A stretch of 64,000 nt of DNA from Hoplostethus atlanticus (lineage: Eukaryota > Chordata > Actinopteri > Trachichthyiformes > Trachichthyidae). The translations under genes were made by a program, and so were the position numbers. Under the pieces are notes generated by a model. The model ran no database searches and was not told the origin of the DNA. It was given only the letters and a program-made list of their open reading frames with translations. Position 1 is the stretch's first letter. Each line of letters opens with the position of its first letter. The DNA lies in contig JAXDDX010000298.1 of the NCBI GenBank assembly GCA_034670405.1, positions 216,888 to 280,887 on the forward strand, written 5' to 3'. Below, in pieces: positions 11,757 to 24,900 of the stretch.

Positions 11757-14700
11757 CTACCAGCTAACCTGGTAAAAGTAGTGGGATTTGTAGCTGATCC
11801 ACTTCTTGACGTCGGTCCTGTTGCCCACGGAGAGTGATCGTACGGTGGCCTTTGAGGCCGATGTCGCTGGCATATCAAACTCCACCTCTAGGTGGCATTG
11901 TAGGGACTCCGGCACCTCCCTATCGGAACCCAGCTCCAGACGACAGTGGAAGGTGTGCGGATGACTTAGTGCTGAATAAAGAAAGAAAAAACATGAAACA
12001 CAGTCCTTGGACCTTGTGATGCAGAGCATGTTTACTACTGCTACTACGACTGCAAGTACTACTGCTGCTATGTCTACAACTGTTGCTACTACTACGACTA
12101 CTAGTTCTACGACTACTACTATTGCTGCTGCTGCTACTACGACTACTGCTGCTCCTCATACAACTACTAGTACTATGACTGCTCCTATTACTATTGCTAC
12201 TATTGCTATTGCTACTGCTGCTTCTACTATTGCTGCTCCTACTGCTACTACTAGTGGAGTACCATAATTTAGTGGATGCTTCCATCCCACCTTTAGACCT
12301 TAACTATTTATTCAGAGAATAACTCAATCATTGCATTACAGAGTATGATTTAATCTTCAATTTTATCTTATTGTATAAGATAGTATACACAAAACGATAC
12401 CATAATATGTTTTTTACTACTACTACTACTACTACAACAACAATTTGGTGGTGGCTATACAATAACAAGTGTATACATTTTTCATAAAAGTGGCCCTAAA
12501 AGGGATAAAACCCCAAACAGGTATATGGGTTGCTGGGTTTAAGCAGTATGGGTTTTTTAAGGCAGAAAACATCAGTATTTTTGGATATATATTTTTTTAA
12601 TATTTAGTGTTTCTAAATTTGACTTTTTTTAATGCCCAGAAAAATCCCCCAAAATTACAATCATTCAGAATTTTATTCTCGTCAGGGTGGAAAAGTTGTT
12701 GTAGAACAATTGGTAAGATTGTACATATATTGTTCATATATTGTTCATTTCTGTCAGCCAACTCACGTATTGATGACATTTATATGAGAAAAAATGTAAA
12801 TCCAGGCAGGGAGCAATCGGCAGTAATCGCCTAGGGGGGCTAAGAAGAGAGCCCACAGGTGGATGCTGGGGTGGTGGTGGCGTGAGAGCTTCATCAGCAT
12901 CAGCATAAACAGCAACAGAGCAACGCAGTGTGCAGAGCGGCAGCAGCAGAGAATGAGCAGATAGATTGATGGTTTAAATAGACTGCGCAATTGCAGTGGC
13001 TATGCGTACACCTAGACTGAGCTGTACGCCTCCTTGAGTGTGACTGCCAGAAATAACTTACTAATAACACCTTGCTTCCAATTGTGTCAGCCAACTCACG
13101 TATTGATGATGACATTTTATATGAGAATAAAATGTAAATGTGATTTAATTTGGCGTCAGGGCCCTGTTGCATCGCCCTCCACTTAACTCACTTAGCCAGC
13201 CAAGTGAGGCAGGGAGTGATTGGCAGTAATCCCCAAAACTGCAACAGTCGAGCCAGACGCCAACTATCTATGTCTACTGGTGGGCATTCACCAGACGACC
13301 AAGTACTTGTCTCTCGAAGGGAGACGCAGTGACAAAATGCAAGCTATTGCATTTCTGGATCTAGCTCGGTCATTCTAGCCTTATGTGAGACCTTCTATGT
13401 GTATAGCCAGGCACCAGCCGCCGTGTAGCCATTCCTTGTTGTACAGCTTGGCTCAAGCAGCACCGTCGCCGCAGCCCTCTCCAAGGCGGGGGGCGACGAC
13501 GGATGACTGGTTCGGGCCCAACTCTCTGCTGACACACGCGTAACACGGACGCTGCGGGGACCGCAGGGACCGGCTGCGGCCAATTAAGCCTGAATGCAGC
13601 CGGGCCCTTTTTAACCTGTGTGTGGATGTGGGACTGTGTGAGAGCGCGCCAGTGTGAGAGGCTGGCAGAGCGAGTGGAGTTCGGCAGGAGACGGAGTCGA
13701 GTCGAGTCGGACTGTGTGTGGGAGAGAGAACGAGCCAGCAGAAGCCACGTCTGAGCGGGGTCCGCGGCTGGAGTGCCGTGACGGAGGCGAGGGCAGGAGC
13801 GGTGAACGACGGAGTGGGAGAGCGGGCGTCCAAAGCCGGCGGCGACCGGCCGAGCTCCGGAGGTTGCAGTCGGGAGCAGCCTGCAAGGGCTGACCAGTCG
13901 GGGTTGGGGCGGGATGCCCCTGGAAGCCTGGCGGACTGGGGCAGCCTTGGTGCTCCGCGGCTGATCTGCCGGGAGGGAGGAGGTGCGCACGCCGAGGAAG
14001 ACGGCGCTCTACACTGCCGTCAACGCCGGGCCGGGTTTATTGCTGGGATGTAATAAAACGGCCGTGCTGGCCAGTTAACTCTCCTCCCGTGTATGTCTCT
14101 GTCTGTCACGGACCCCGGTATTGTGGCGAGTTTGCCACAATGATATATCCCAGACATACAGACGAGCACCGCACAGGCGAAGGGACCCTTTGGCAGATAA
14201 AATGCCAACAAGGAACATACTATACATGAATAAAACTATGTGTATAGTGGCGCACCCACTATTTCCATGAGGACGCCCAAAACTGATATCCTGAATACTG
14301 GGCCACTGCATCAATTCAGGATCAGAACCGGGCATTCTACTTTTAACCTCACTTGTATGACCCCAGCAGTCCACCTGATATGCAGTAATAGCAGCAAACA
14401 GCGCCGCGGTGAAATTAGTTTTCAAGTTGGATATTCGACATTCACTCCGGATCCAGCGGCTTCTTCTTACTCAGTTTAGCTCACCTCCAAGCGCTCGCTC
14501 TTAAAGGGCACATATTACATATACATATTCCACGTGTTACAATTGACCTAAGTAGCAGAGAAAAAGTGAAATCTGGCAGTCACCCCCTTTTTCTGTAGTT
14601 TCCTTTTTCAAAGAACGGTCCAAAAAGTAGCCCGTTTATACGTCATAATCCAACCCCTCTCAGAGCATGCCCACCCCCAGGTGAATAACCACTCCTAATT

Positions 14701-17115
14701 ACCTCGTCTCAAAATGCAGCTCCCCGCAGCGCCGCAAGCCGTTGCTTATGGTGCATTCCATTGTACTCGGAAGTCGATAGTTCCAAGTCGGTATTCCCAA
14801 CTTCCAATCTAAATGTGTTCCAGTGCATCTGCTCGGGAAAACATGGACGCCCGCAGCGAACTCATGTTTGTATGGCAAGTCTCAGAATGTTACAAGCATC
14901 TAAAGAGGACCTACATCAACTACTACAGCGCCATTAGTGAAGAGAAACGGCGCATATCAATGAACGTGGACGTTAGTAGTCTAGTACCGCACACTAGTAA
15001 AGACTTCTATCTCGTAACGTTGAGCTCAAATCAACCGAATTACGTTACAAATGTAAACTACAAAGTTGGAGTTTTCGACTGGGAATTCCGACTTGAATGA
15101 CTGTTCTATTGTGCCTTTCCGTGTCGGAGGTCGTTTTTTCCGAGTACAAGGGAATGCACCATTACTTTGGCAACGTCCCGGCTACAGTTAGCTCATTTTT
15201 GTAGCCTGTGTGTCTGATAATCACTCGTCGAACTGCTTGAGCAAGGAGGGCGAGTTCACAGCAGGATTAAGTGTCACCTAACGAGCTAGCGGGGCTAGCC
15301 ACGGGCTTGTTGGGTGTGGAAGAAGTAAGAAAACTAAAGCTGGATTCAGGACACATCTTTTAAAAGGTATTGGTTGGAGTCAGGGCTCATCTTAAAGTTA
15401 TTTGTTGGGACCAGTGTCTGTTTTATAAGTCTGTCGAACGTGTCTGGCTGGGTAAACTTTAGCCACCATTAGTACAATCGCCTCTTATGATTATTTGTGC
15501 TGCCGCCTCAGCTGCCTTTTCCCATTCTGGGTCAGACTCCGGCTCAAACATGTACGGTCTCATTGTTGGTTCTGGAGCGGCCGCCATGGTTATGGTAAAT
15601 TACGGCGTCAAGCTTATTTGTTTACCTTGAGCAGCAGGGCGCTCTGCTCTCCACCTCCACCAGGCGATTGGCCACCTCACGCCGTGAGTGAGGTGGCCAA
15701 TCAGAGCAGTGCTCATTACATACAACCTCCACGCCCTCAAAACAGCCTGCTCTTTACAGTGGAGAAAATGAGAGACTGAAACACACACCACAGAAGCTGG
15801 TTTTAGGATTTTTTTTAATATAGACTTCACAAACGTCTTGTAAAGACCCCCAGGAACAGTTTTAAATAGCCCAAAATGAGTAAAATACCCCCCCTTTAAC
15901 CACAGGGGACCATCAATAAATTGACTGTTTCAATGACACAAAACCATTGTTATTTTCAATACCTTCGTGCTGACATGCCCATATTAGTGAAAATTATGAT
16001 TAAAAAATGTTACTAAATTGGTCTCATGTAGCACACCTATTTTGATTGCTGACTTATTTTGATTGTAATTAATTTATTTTACATAAATATTTGAATAGAA
16101 AATAATTGCAATTTTTTTCAATAGCTTCCATGTCATGTGGCCCAGTGACTGAGTGAATGATTGATGGTTTAAATAGACCGCGCAATTGCAGTGGCCTTGC
16201 TTCGTCCCAAATATTGCCCCAGTGACAACCAATATTTTGCTACTGGAATAATCAGTAGCTGCGGTTTGGCACTTTTGGACTAAAACCAGAAGTGAAAGTG
16301 GCGGAGTCCAGCATAAGGATGGCATAGGCTGACCTCAAACACTGGAAGACAAATCTAAGATAACACAGCCTTAAGTGTTCTCTTCTTTTTATCCCACCAC
16401 TATCTGCACTTGACATAAGAGCCTTTCCAATCAGTTCATCATCTTAAGAAGTAGTATTTCAGCCAAGAAAAAGTATTATCTTACATTGAGATAAATGATA
16501 GAGGAGAGAGAGAGAGATATCAGGTTGACTGACTGAACATAAGAAAAAGACATAAGACAGTGAGAGAGAGAGAAAAGGGGCAAGGCAGGCAGAATGCAAA
16601 CAAAAGAAAGAGAGAGAAAGAGGCAGGCTTGGCAGTGGTGTATAGAAAAATATAAGGGGGAGAAAAGGGGGTAAAGAAAGGAGGGGAAATGGGAGAAGAG
16701 GCCCACAATAGGCTGAGCTTCTGGATTTGTGAAGTAACTAATGGTGACAGCTATTGCTTTGTTTGACCAATGGGAGCACAGGACAGGCAGCCATGCTAAT
16801 GGGTATTGAAAAGGCCTGAGGGGACACAGACTCTAACAGAGACATGCCAAACCACAGGCACACATTAGCGTTAGACCGATGAATCAGGCCAATATTGGCC
16901 TTTTATTAAAAATGTGATCTGGTCCAGTCACCATTGTCCACATCTGTTAGGATGGCCATGATGCAGTTTGATTGATTCCATATTTATTCTAGAATTTATC
17001 AATATTACACTGGTTGTGTATGGCAAGCCCTTAACCTGAAGTGACATTGTGATCAGATTCCATACAAGTATGCATCATTATTATTATTATTTTCCTGGGC
17101 CAGGAATATAATTAA

Positions 17116-17162
<47 letters not shown>

Positions 17163-20100
17163 CACACTCACACTCACACTTTTTAAAATATATTTTGGGA
17201 TGAAAATGGCCAAATTTAGATGAGGGATATTGAATAGCAGCACAAAATATCAGCTATTGGTAGTTTCAATCCAAAAATATCAGTATGTGACTTCCAAAAC
17301 CCATATTGCGCAAAATCTTAGCACACATGCACACACACATACACATAATTAGTGTCACTGTAATGCATATGCACATTGTTATGCCCACGACATTTCTGGG
17401 GATGCTGTATTTGCCACAGCAAACTAATGTTGTGGCCAGACCAGCTGATTAGCGCTACGCCACACCTGTTCTGAACTTGCCCCTCCTCCACCTTACTCTC
17501 TCTCCCTCAGTCAGCAGACATTGCAGAAGCAGTGTCCCTCCATCTACCTTTTCTCCCTTCTTCTTAGTTAATAAAATCAAACCATGGTTTTGCATTTACC
17601 CTTGGTTTTTGTGTATTGACACTGTGTACCTCAAATAGCATATTAGATGCAAGTGAAATGATGTAAGGTCTATCGTTTGAACTTCGATGTCAAACAGCAT
17701 TAGGTTTTCAGATTGTATTGTAGGTACAGAACTGGGGACAAACAATACTTTACCAGAATTTTTGTCCGGAAGACGGTTTATCCTCCAAACCACAGCTTTG
17801 AAGGCTTGCTCGTACTTAGCTGTCCCCAGCGTAACCCTCATGGCTGGTTCTGCCCCAGAAGTGCTTGTTGTGCCAAAGCTGGCACCCTTGTTAAATCGAG
17901 CCTTCAGTGATTTCTCCCCCATCACCCCTTCCCGGCGGAAATTCTTTGCCCAGATCTCAGGAATGGGATACCGCACCTGGAAATTTAGTCAAAAAAAGGT
18001 CACTGTCAGCAATCACATTGCTACCAAAAATGTGACATGTTTTGTGGTAACCAATGTAGCCCTGGTGTAAAATTCCATGACTTTTCGATGACTTTCAATA
18101 ACTTAGGGTTAGTCAGAGTGCTTCCATGACCTGTTAATGTTGATTATCAGTCTGGTTTCCATACCACCTATGCAATGAATGCAATGAATGTGTGAAACAA
18201 GTTGGAAAATACATTCTGGTATGTTCCTGTAAAGTGACCCATTTGAAGAATTCCCTAATATTCCCTGACTACCCCAGAGAATTCCCTGATATTCCCTGAC
18301 TTTCCCTGTCTGGAATACACCCCTCAAAATGCCATGATAGTCCAGAAATTTCATGATTAGTGGGAGTGTAACGTAAAACCAATAATCAATAGGGAGCTTT
18401 TCTACAGTACAGTATAGTCACAACTGTCAATTAAAATCATTTGATTTACTGAAGTGCAGTCTCACATAAAGAGCCAGAACCAATTACAGAGGAAATAAAG
18501 AACACTAAAAGCTGCTGCAACTCAAGAATGTCCAGATAATTTCTTACCACCACATTCTCACAGGGGATCACGTTCAGTACATCCCGGTTGGACGAGAAGC
18601 CTTGTGACATGAGCAGCCAGGACTGGATGGTGACCTCTGCACCAATGATGCAAGCTACCGTGCGAAGCGTGAAGGGGAGGGTCTTCTCGACAAATACTGT
18701 GCGGAAACGTAGCAGCTCAAAGCGCCTGCAAGGTTGTGGTGTGAACATCACAGTACGGGATGAGAGGAACTCCAGCTCGTCTGCGTGCTCGTCATTAACC
18801 TCAAGGTCATGCAGTCGGATCCAGTGAGTGGTGGTGTTAGGGATAATGTCATGTCTGGAAACCACTTCTTTACCTTTGAACTGGAAGAGTTAAAAGTAAA
18901 GGGATTTTTAAAGTTCTTGTGGTCTTGTTCTTTTCTCATTATGACAGACATTCATGGCTTAATAAACATGTTTTTCTCTATACACTGCCCATCAGATTCT
19001 TCCAACTAGCAAAGCAAAGAACCCTAGCATCAACGATGAATATACTGTCCGAAATTACCACCTGCCAGTGCCAAATACCAGTAACATTCAATAAGTCAAT
19101 AATCAATAAGGGTCACAAACAAAGTTTACTAGTCCTTGGTGGTAAGGTGTAAAAAAAGACATTGACTGTATGGCAGTATAGAAAAATATTTTGTTGTCAT
19201 TATTACAAAACCTTTGGCATCTTACCTGGACATCATTCAGTCCAAGTTGGCATCTGTGAAATCCTGAGAGGAAAGCAAGCACATGGACTTGTGTGATCAC
19301 CAGCTGCTTCAAAATCCTCCCGTCTCCCTCTGCAATTGTCCCATAAAACTCATCCCTCACCTCCACCTGGACTTCCTCCTCTGAGGGTCCACCCCCCGTT
19401 GGTGTCATTGGCCCAGGCAACCCTGACTCTACAGAATTAGATGGCAAATGCCTTAGCAGTTCAACCAAAGAGTGTCTGAAGCTCAGGTAGTCATGGTAAC
19501 TTGTGGTGGCAAGCTTGACTAATTGCTCTCGGGTTGGCTGGTGTGTGACAGACAACTTGGGTTGCATACGCCGCTTCTCGCGGTATTGGACTAGCTCTAC
19601 ACTAATGGTGTGGACCCTGCCAGTCTCCTCATAGCTCTGGAGCCTGTGCTCAGAGACTTCATGGCGGTGGTCCAGGCGGAGGGTTCGGAAGGGCTTGTCC
19701 AGTCCCTGTTCATAGAAAAGCTGCAGGAGCCCCTCATCAGACAGCTGGACATAGATGGGCCCCCAGTGACGTGACGACATGATGTTTTTTTTCTCTGGGA
19801 TGCGGAGGAGCATGGGCCACCCCTCTTGAGCAGTCATGTGACTGGGCTGATAGGGGCTCTCCAGCATCTCTGGTCCCTCTCCCTCCACCTCCTCTTCATC
19901 CAAAGCGTCATCTGGAAGGGTAGGACTCCCTTGGTCATCTGGATCAGAGATCTTGAGGTTCTTCAGCTGATCCAAGTCCAGTCTGTTATTCTGAGGATTG
20001 TTGTGAATGACTGCCCCAGCCTCACCATCATCAGAGTGTTCGAGCTTGGAGAAGAGCAAATCGGACTCCTGGTTAACTTGGGAATCTTGTGGTAGACGCG

Positions 20101-21844
20101 AGCAGAAGGGAGACCTCTTCTCTGCTTTATTTTGGACCCATGACTTCACTTCCTGTGCACTATCAAAATAAGAGCTGAAGGGGTTAATTGGAGAGGGTTT
20201 AATGTCATTAAACTCCTCATCAAAGAATGGGTTCTTCTTTGTGTAGGGGTTGCTGTTGTGAACCAGCGGTTCAAACCTGCTTGTTGAAGAACCATCTGGG
20301 GTGAGGTCCAAAAGATGACACTCAAAGCTGCCATTTTGGTTCTTGCTCTGGTTCCAAGTGGGTGGACCAATTAGGTTGCTGTTGGTATCTTGGAAATTGA
20401 TGACATTGTCCAGTTTGATGTGGGATGGCTGTCCCGGAGGCGGGATGGAAGCTGTGGGTTTCTCGTCTTCATCGAAGGTTACCCAGGTGTTGAGGCGGCC
20501 AACAGAGATCGTTTCTGGCTGGCTGTTGGTCTGCTTGGTGCTGGAGCTCCAGCTGATGGAGTCCATGTCTATGCCCTCATCCTCTGGGAAGACTGACAAG
20601 GCTGCCAAGACAAGAGGCACACCATTACACCTGAACTGAATATTAACACCAGCACTGAGGGTGCTTTGAGCTTTTGTGATGGACCTACAATATTAATGTC
20701 CTGAGACATTCACATCAACATAACAATCAACATAAAATTATGAGAGAAATTCATGAGGGAAATTAATCTCCCTCTCTCTTGTATGCTCACATGCTATACA
20801 GGCTAAATGACACTCTGTTCTATTAGACCTAACCTACCACACTGTTATATCTGTTCTGAATAAGCTGTTTTTGAGTCCCTCAATGAGCTTAACCAGTTTA
20901 AAAAACACAAGAAGAAATGTTATTTAGCATATTTAGTACTTCAGTACTAAGTAAATTGTTACAAGGATGTTAATTATATGTTAGATACACCTTTATTACT
21001 CAGTCTAAGTGCACACCAACATATTTTCATACCTGCAATACTCAAACCATCCACAACAAGATAGTTCAAAATGCAACCCAGCCACTGTTATTATAACACC
21101 AGATATACACAACATTTTTATCTGTCTTTGAAGGTGAGCATTCTCACCTCTGAATCACACATATATACTGGAACTTCCATTCAACCAAAATGTGTTAGGT
21201 TATTCGTAGCTTGGTGCTAATGCTCTGTACCTTGGCCCTGCATTTTAACCAGGGTAAGAAAGTGTGCTAGAGGACTGAATAAAGGGGCTACCGCTTATAT
21301 TAAAGATAAAGAGCTGGACTACTGGGATACTTATTTCCCAAGGGTAGACATTCTGACAACTCCGCTGGAACACACACATAAACATACACACCAGTGTCTC
21401 CCCTTTATGTATTCTACCACTTCATGTCTTTGCAAAATCATTTTATTTTTACTCTAAATGGTCCTTTAAGTAACAAGGCAGGTGTTATATCTATTTTTTA
21501 CATAGCAGTAAAGTCAGCTTGATCTTAAATGTATTTCCTAACAGTATTTTCCTGACATTGGTTTTGAAATGCAATCTTTTTTTCTTAATAAAAAAAAAAA
21601 AAAAAGGTCTTCCTGGGGGAGGATGCCCCCAGATACCCCTACATGATATGGCTTTGCACTTCATACAAACACATCTGCAAAAACAAAATATATATATACA
21701 CGAGAAACACTGATACACACACGCAAGCATGCTCACACATGCCTGTCTGTATACAGAGGTCGGAAATACAGTTACTACATGTAAATATGATTTCTTACAG
21801 AACACAAATATACTGCACAAACATACTCACAATGCCACAACATT

Positions 21845-21915
<71 letters not shown>

Positions 21916-24900
21916 CTCTAAAGCTTTAGCCTGGAAATGGACTACAAATCTGCTAGAACAATGGTTCTCAATCCTGGTCCCTATCGTACCAGGTAGTTAA
22001 TTTCATTCACCTGGCATCCCAGATCTGAAACAGTTGCTGATTAGAAGGCTGGAATGAAAACCAACAGGGCTCTAGGTTCTTGAGGACTAGGATTGAGAAC
22101 AACTGTGTTAGAAGAAGCCACAGAAAATGACAGGCAGTGACAATGGTGCAATGTTTTGTGCCGGATTTCAAGTTATTAAGTCAGATTTGGCTTGACCTGA
22201 CAAGCCTGGCTAGTTTGTTCATCATCTAGCCTCTACATAGCATATAACATAGCAGGACAAGCTACACTGCACGGTGACAGTCACACAGTGAAACATTTTC
22301 CTTCTTGGTAGAAGACACTCAGCATACTTGATACTTGATACCAATTGTTGCCACTAGAATTACATTGTGCGGATGGGTAACATGGTAAAAGACTCCATGT
22401 GACATTCCAGCTTTATGGAATGACTGTGGTGTTTTCTCTTGGCTTATGGGAAAACAGCAAGTCAAATATGTGAAACCAAGGCTCGTCAAACCAGAATGGC
22501 TGTTACAAGGTGCTGAACCGGTGGCTGGCTACTACTACTGTGGCGCCTCTCTTGACAAGTCCACTCATGTCAAACCCAGGACTGGGGAGAATGGAAACTT
22601 ACCACAGCAGCTGGCAGTGGAACTTATCAGAAACATGAGTCAGCCTTCAGTTAGTCTGACTAACTGGCCACAAGCCCACCACCTACGTTTAATATTGATT
22701 GTACAGTTCCACGTACATGCATATCAAAACACGCCCATGGGGTTTGTACACACATACATCCATACCCACAGCACAAGTTGGTTTGGAGGAATAAAAAAGG
22801 TGGATAGGCAAAGGAGGTTTCAGAGGATAATTAGGGTTCAAACCCCGGAGGGGTAGAACCCTATTGAGTTTGTGCTGCTTTATTCGGGTTCAAACCCCGA
22901 AGGGGTAGAACCCTATTGTTTTCCACCTATTATTTGTTGTCTTATGCCGCGTCACAAATTGCCGTGAGCTGGAATGAGCTAAAACCATGAAACTTGGCCC
23001 AATAACTGGAAATAATGCAAATGCTTCCCAAGAAACATGAGCCCAATCGGCCAGATGGTGGCGCTGTAATTAAGGCCCAAAAGCGCAATTTTGGAAAAGC
23101 CACACCCCCACAGTGACTCCGATTGACCTGAAATTTGACACACAAGTCCAGCTCAAGGTGCTCTACAAATTAGATTTTCCGCCATTTTGAATTTTTTGAA
23201 AAACAGATTTTTGACATCTCCTCCTAAACCGTAGGTCCAATTGATACCAAATGTTCTGTGGATCATTATTGGACCAACCTTATCAAAAGTTGCATAAAGT
23301 TTGTTGATACCTTATTTAGCTTTCAAGATATTGACCAATGAACTTCAAAAGGGCATGGCTCAGCACATAATTAGACAAAAATCAACAACCGTTGCTCCAA
23401 TCATTACAAACTTGCAGGATATGTCCACATAAGTACCTGAAACATACCCTGAAAGTTTCATTCAAATCAACCACTAGGGAGCGCTACAAATGCAAAGAAT
23501 GGGCGTGGCATAACACAAATTAGACTATAAATCAGAATATTTTGGTCCAATCATTACAAAACTCCCAGGATATGTTTCAGAACAATGTAACGCGGTTGTT
23601 AAAAAAAAAAAAAAAAGTCCTGTATTTTGGAAGTTTTTTATTATTTGTTTTCCATTTCATTATTAAATTAATCATATTCATGTGTATTTCGTGTAAAGTA
23701 TTGTAACAACCCGGTTGAAATATGTGATGCTTACTGTTAGTTATGGCCAGTTATGGGAGATGTTATTAGCGGGTTCGTACCTCCCAACTGTTGGTTGCCC
23801 ATCACCAGTCTTAGTGTGCTTAGTCTTCCTGTGATTGGTTGAGAGGCGGGGAGGCGGGTCAAGAGAGTTAGGTCGAGACACCTGTGTTGTGGTGGTACGC
23901 TCTGGCACTGGGTTTAAGAGTTTGGAGAGTTAAATTATCGAGGTGAGCTGTTGTACGGCGTGGTTACGGCCAACGTTAACTAATAATCAGCTTAATAAAT
24001 GCACTGGATTGCAAACTAACTGTTTCGTTTGTCTACTCAAAGTATCCATCTTTGACGGGACGCTACAGTATGACTAAACTCATTTTAGGGCTAGTATAAT
24101 GAGTGTTTTTTCACATAATACACACTTTGCTCTGTTTGGTAATCTCCCTCAATTTTGTAGAAAAACTGCCACGAAAAGCTTTTTGACATTCGCCGTGTTT
24201 AGTGAGCCGGAGTGAATTTACGAGCGTGCGCATTGGCTGGTTAACATAATTAACTAACGTGATTGATGTGAAAGACGCTTGGTATTTAGTAGGTAAGTAG
24301 TTTATTTCTCCATTTATGACAACGATTGTAAGTTAGGCTACAGTTGGTTTTTTTTTGTGTAAATAATATAATAATACTGTGGCGGACTCGCCACAGTACC
24401 GGGGTCCGTGACAGACAGAGACATAGACAGGAGGAGAGTTAACTGGCCAGCAGGCCGTTTTATTTGCACAGCAGCGATATAAACCCGGACCCGGCGCTGA
24501 CGGCCGTGTAGAGCGCCGTCTTCCCCGGCGCGCGCACCTCCTCCCTCCCGGCAGGTCAGCCGCGGAGCACCAAGGCTGCCCCAGTCCACCAGGCTTCCAG
24601 AGGCGTCTAAACGTTTATGATTCAAACTTCGTGTACACGTTCACATCCCTACTTTTATCACATTTCACAATGTTGAGGGACAAATGGATAGATTATCAAA
24701 CTGAACCGATCGCGGGTAAACTCACATACTCACACGTATTAAAAAAAAAGTTAAAAAAAAAAAAAAAAAGTGCGGTACCACCGCATCCCGTGGTGATGAG
24801 CCACATACACAACCACGGTGGGAAAATTTCAAAACCGCGACAGCCCTAGTCCAAACATCACCAAACTTGGTGGAAATTATTAATTAAGCTGTTGAAACAT

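Noticed and set aside
12007..12285. Open frames encoding poly-Thr/Ala or poly-Ser on both strands
   Set aside because: They are translations of the CTA/CTG trinucleotide repeat.
13370..13990. Overlapping long open frames (up to 206 codons) on the minus strand in the GC-rich stretch
   Set aside because: High GC gives few stops in all frames. Composition is Arg/Pro/Ser rich without domains, and the segment is a repeat with an inverted copy at 24.4 kb.
14813..15100. 95-codon plus-strand frame starting MCSSASARENMDARSELMF
   Set aside because: It lies inside a foldback element and has no recognisable family or splice context.
21490..21930. Open frames over the CA repeat (poly-His/Thr)
   Set aside because: Microsatellite translation.
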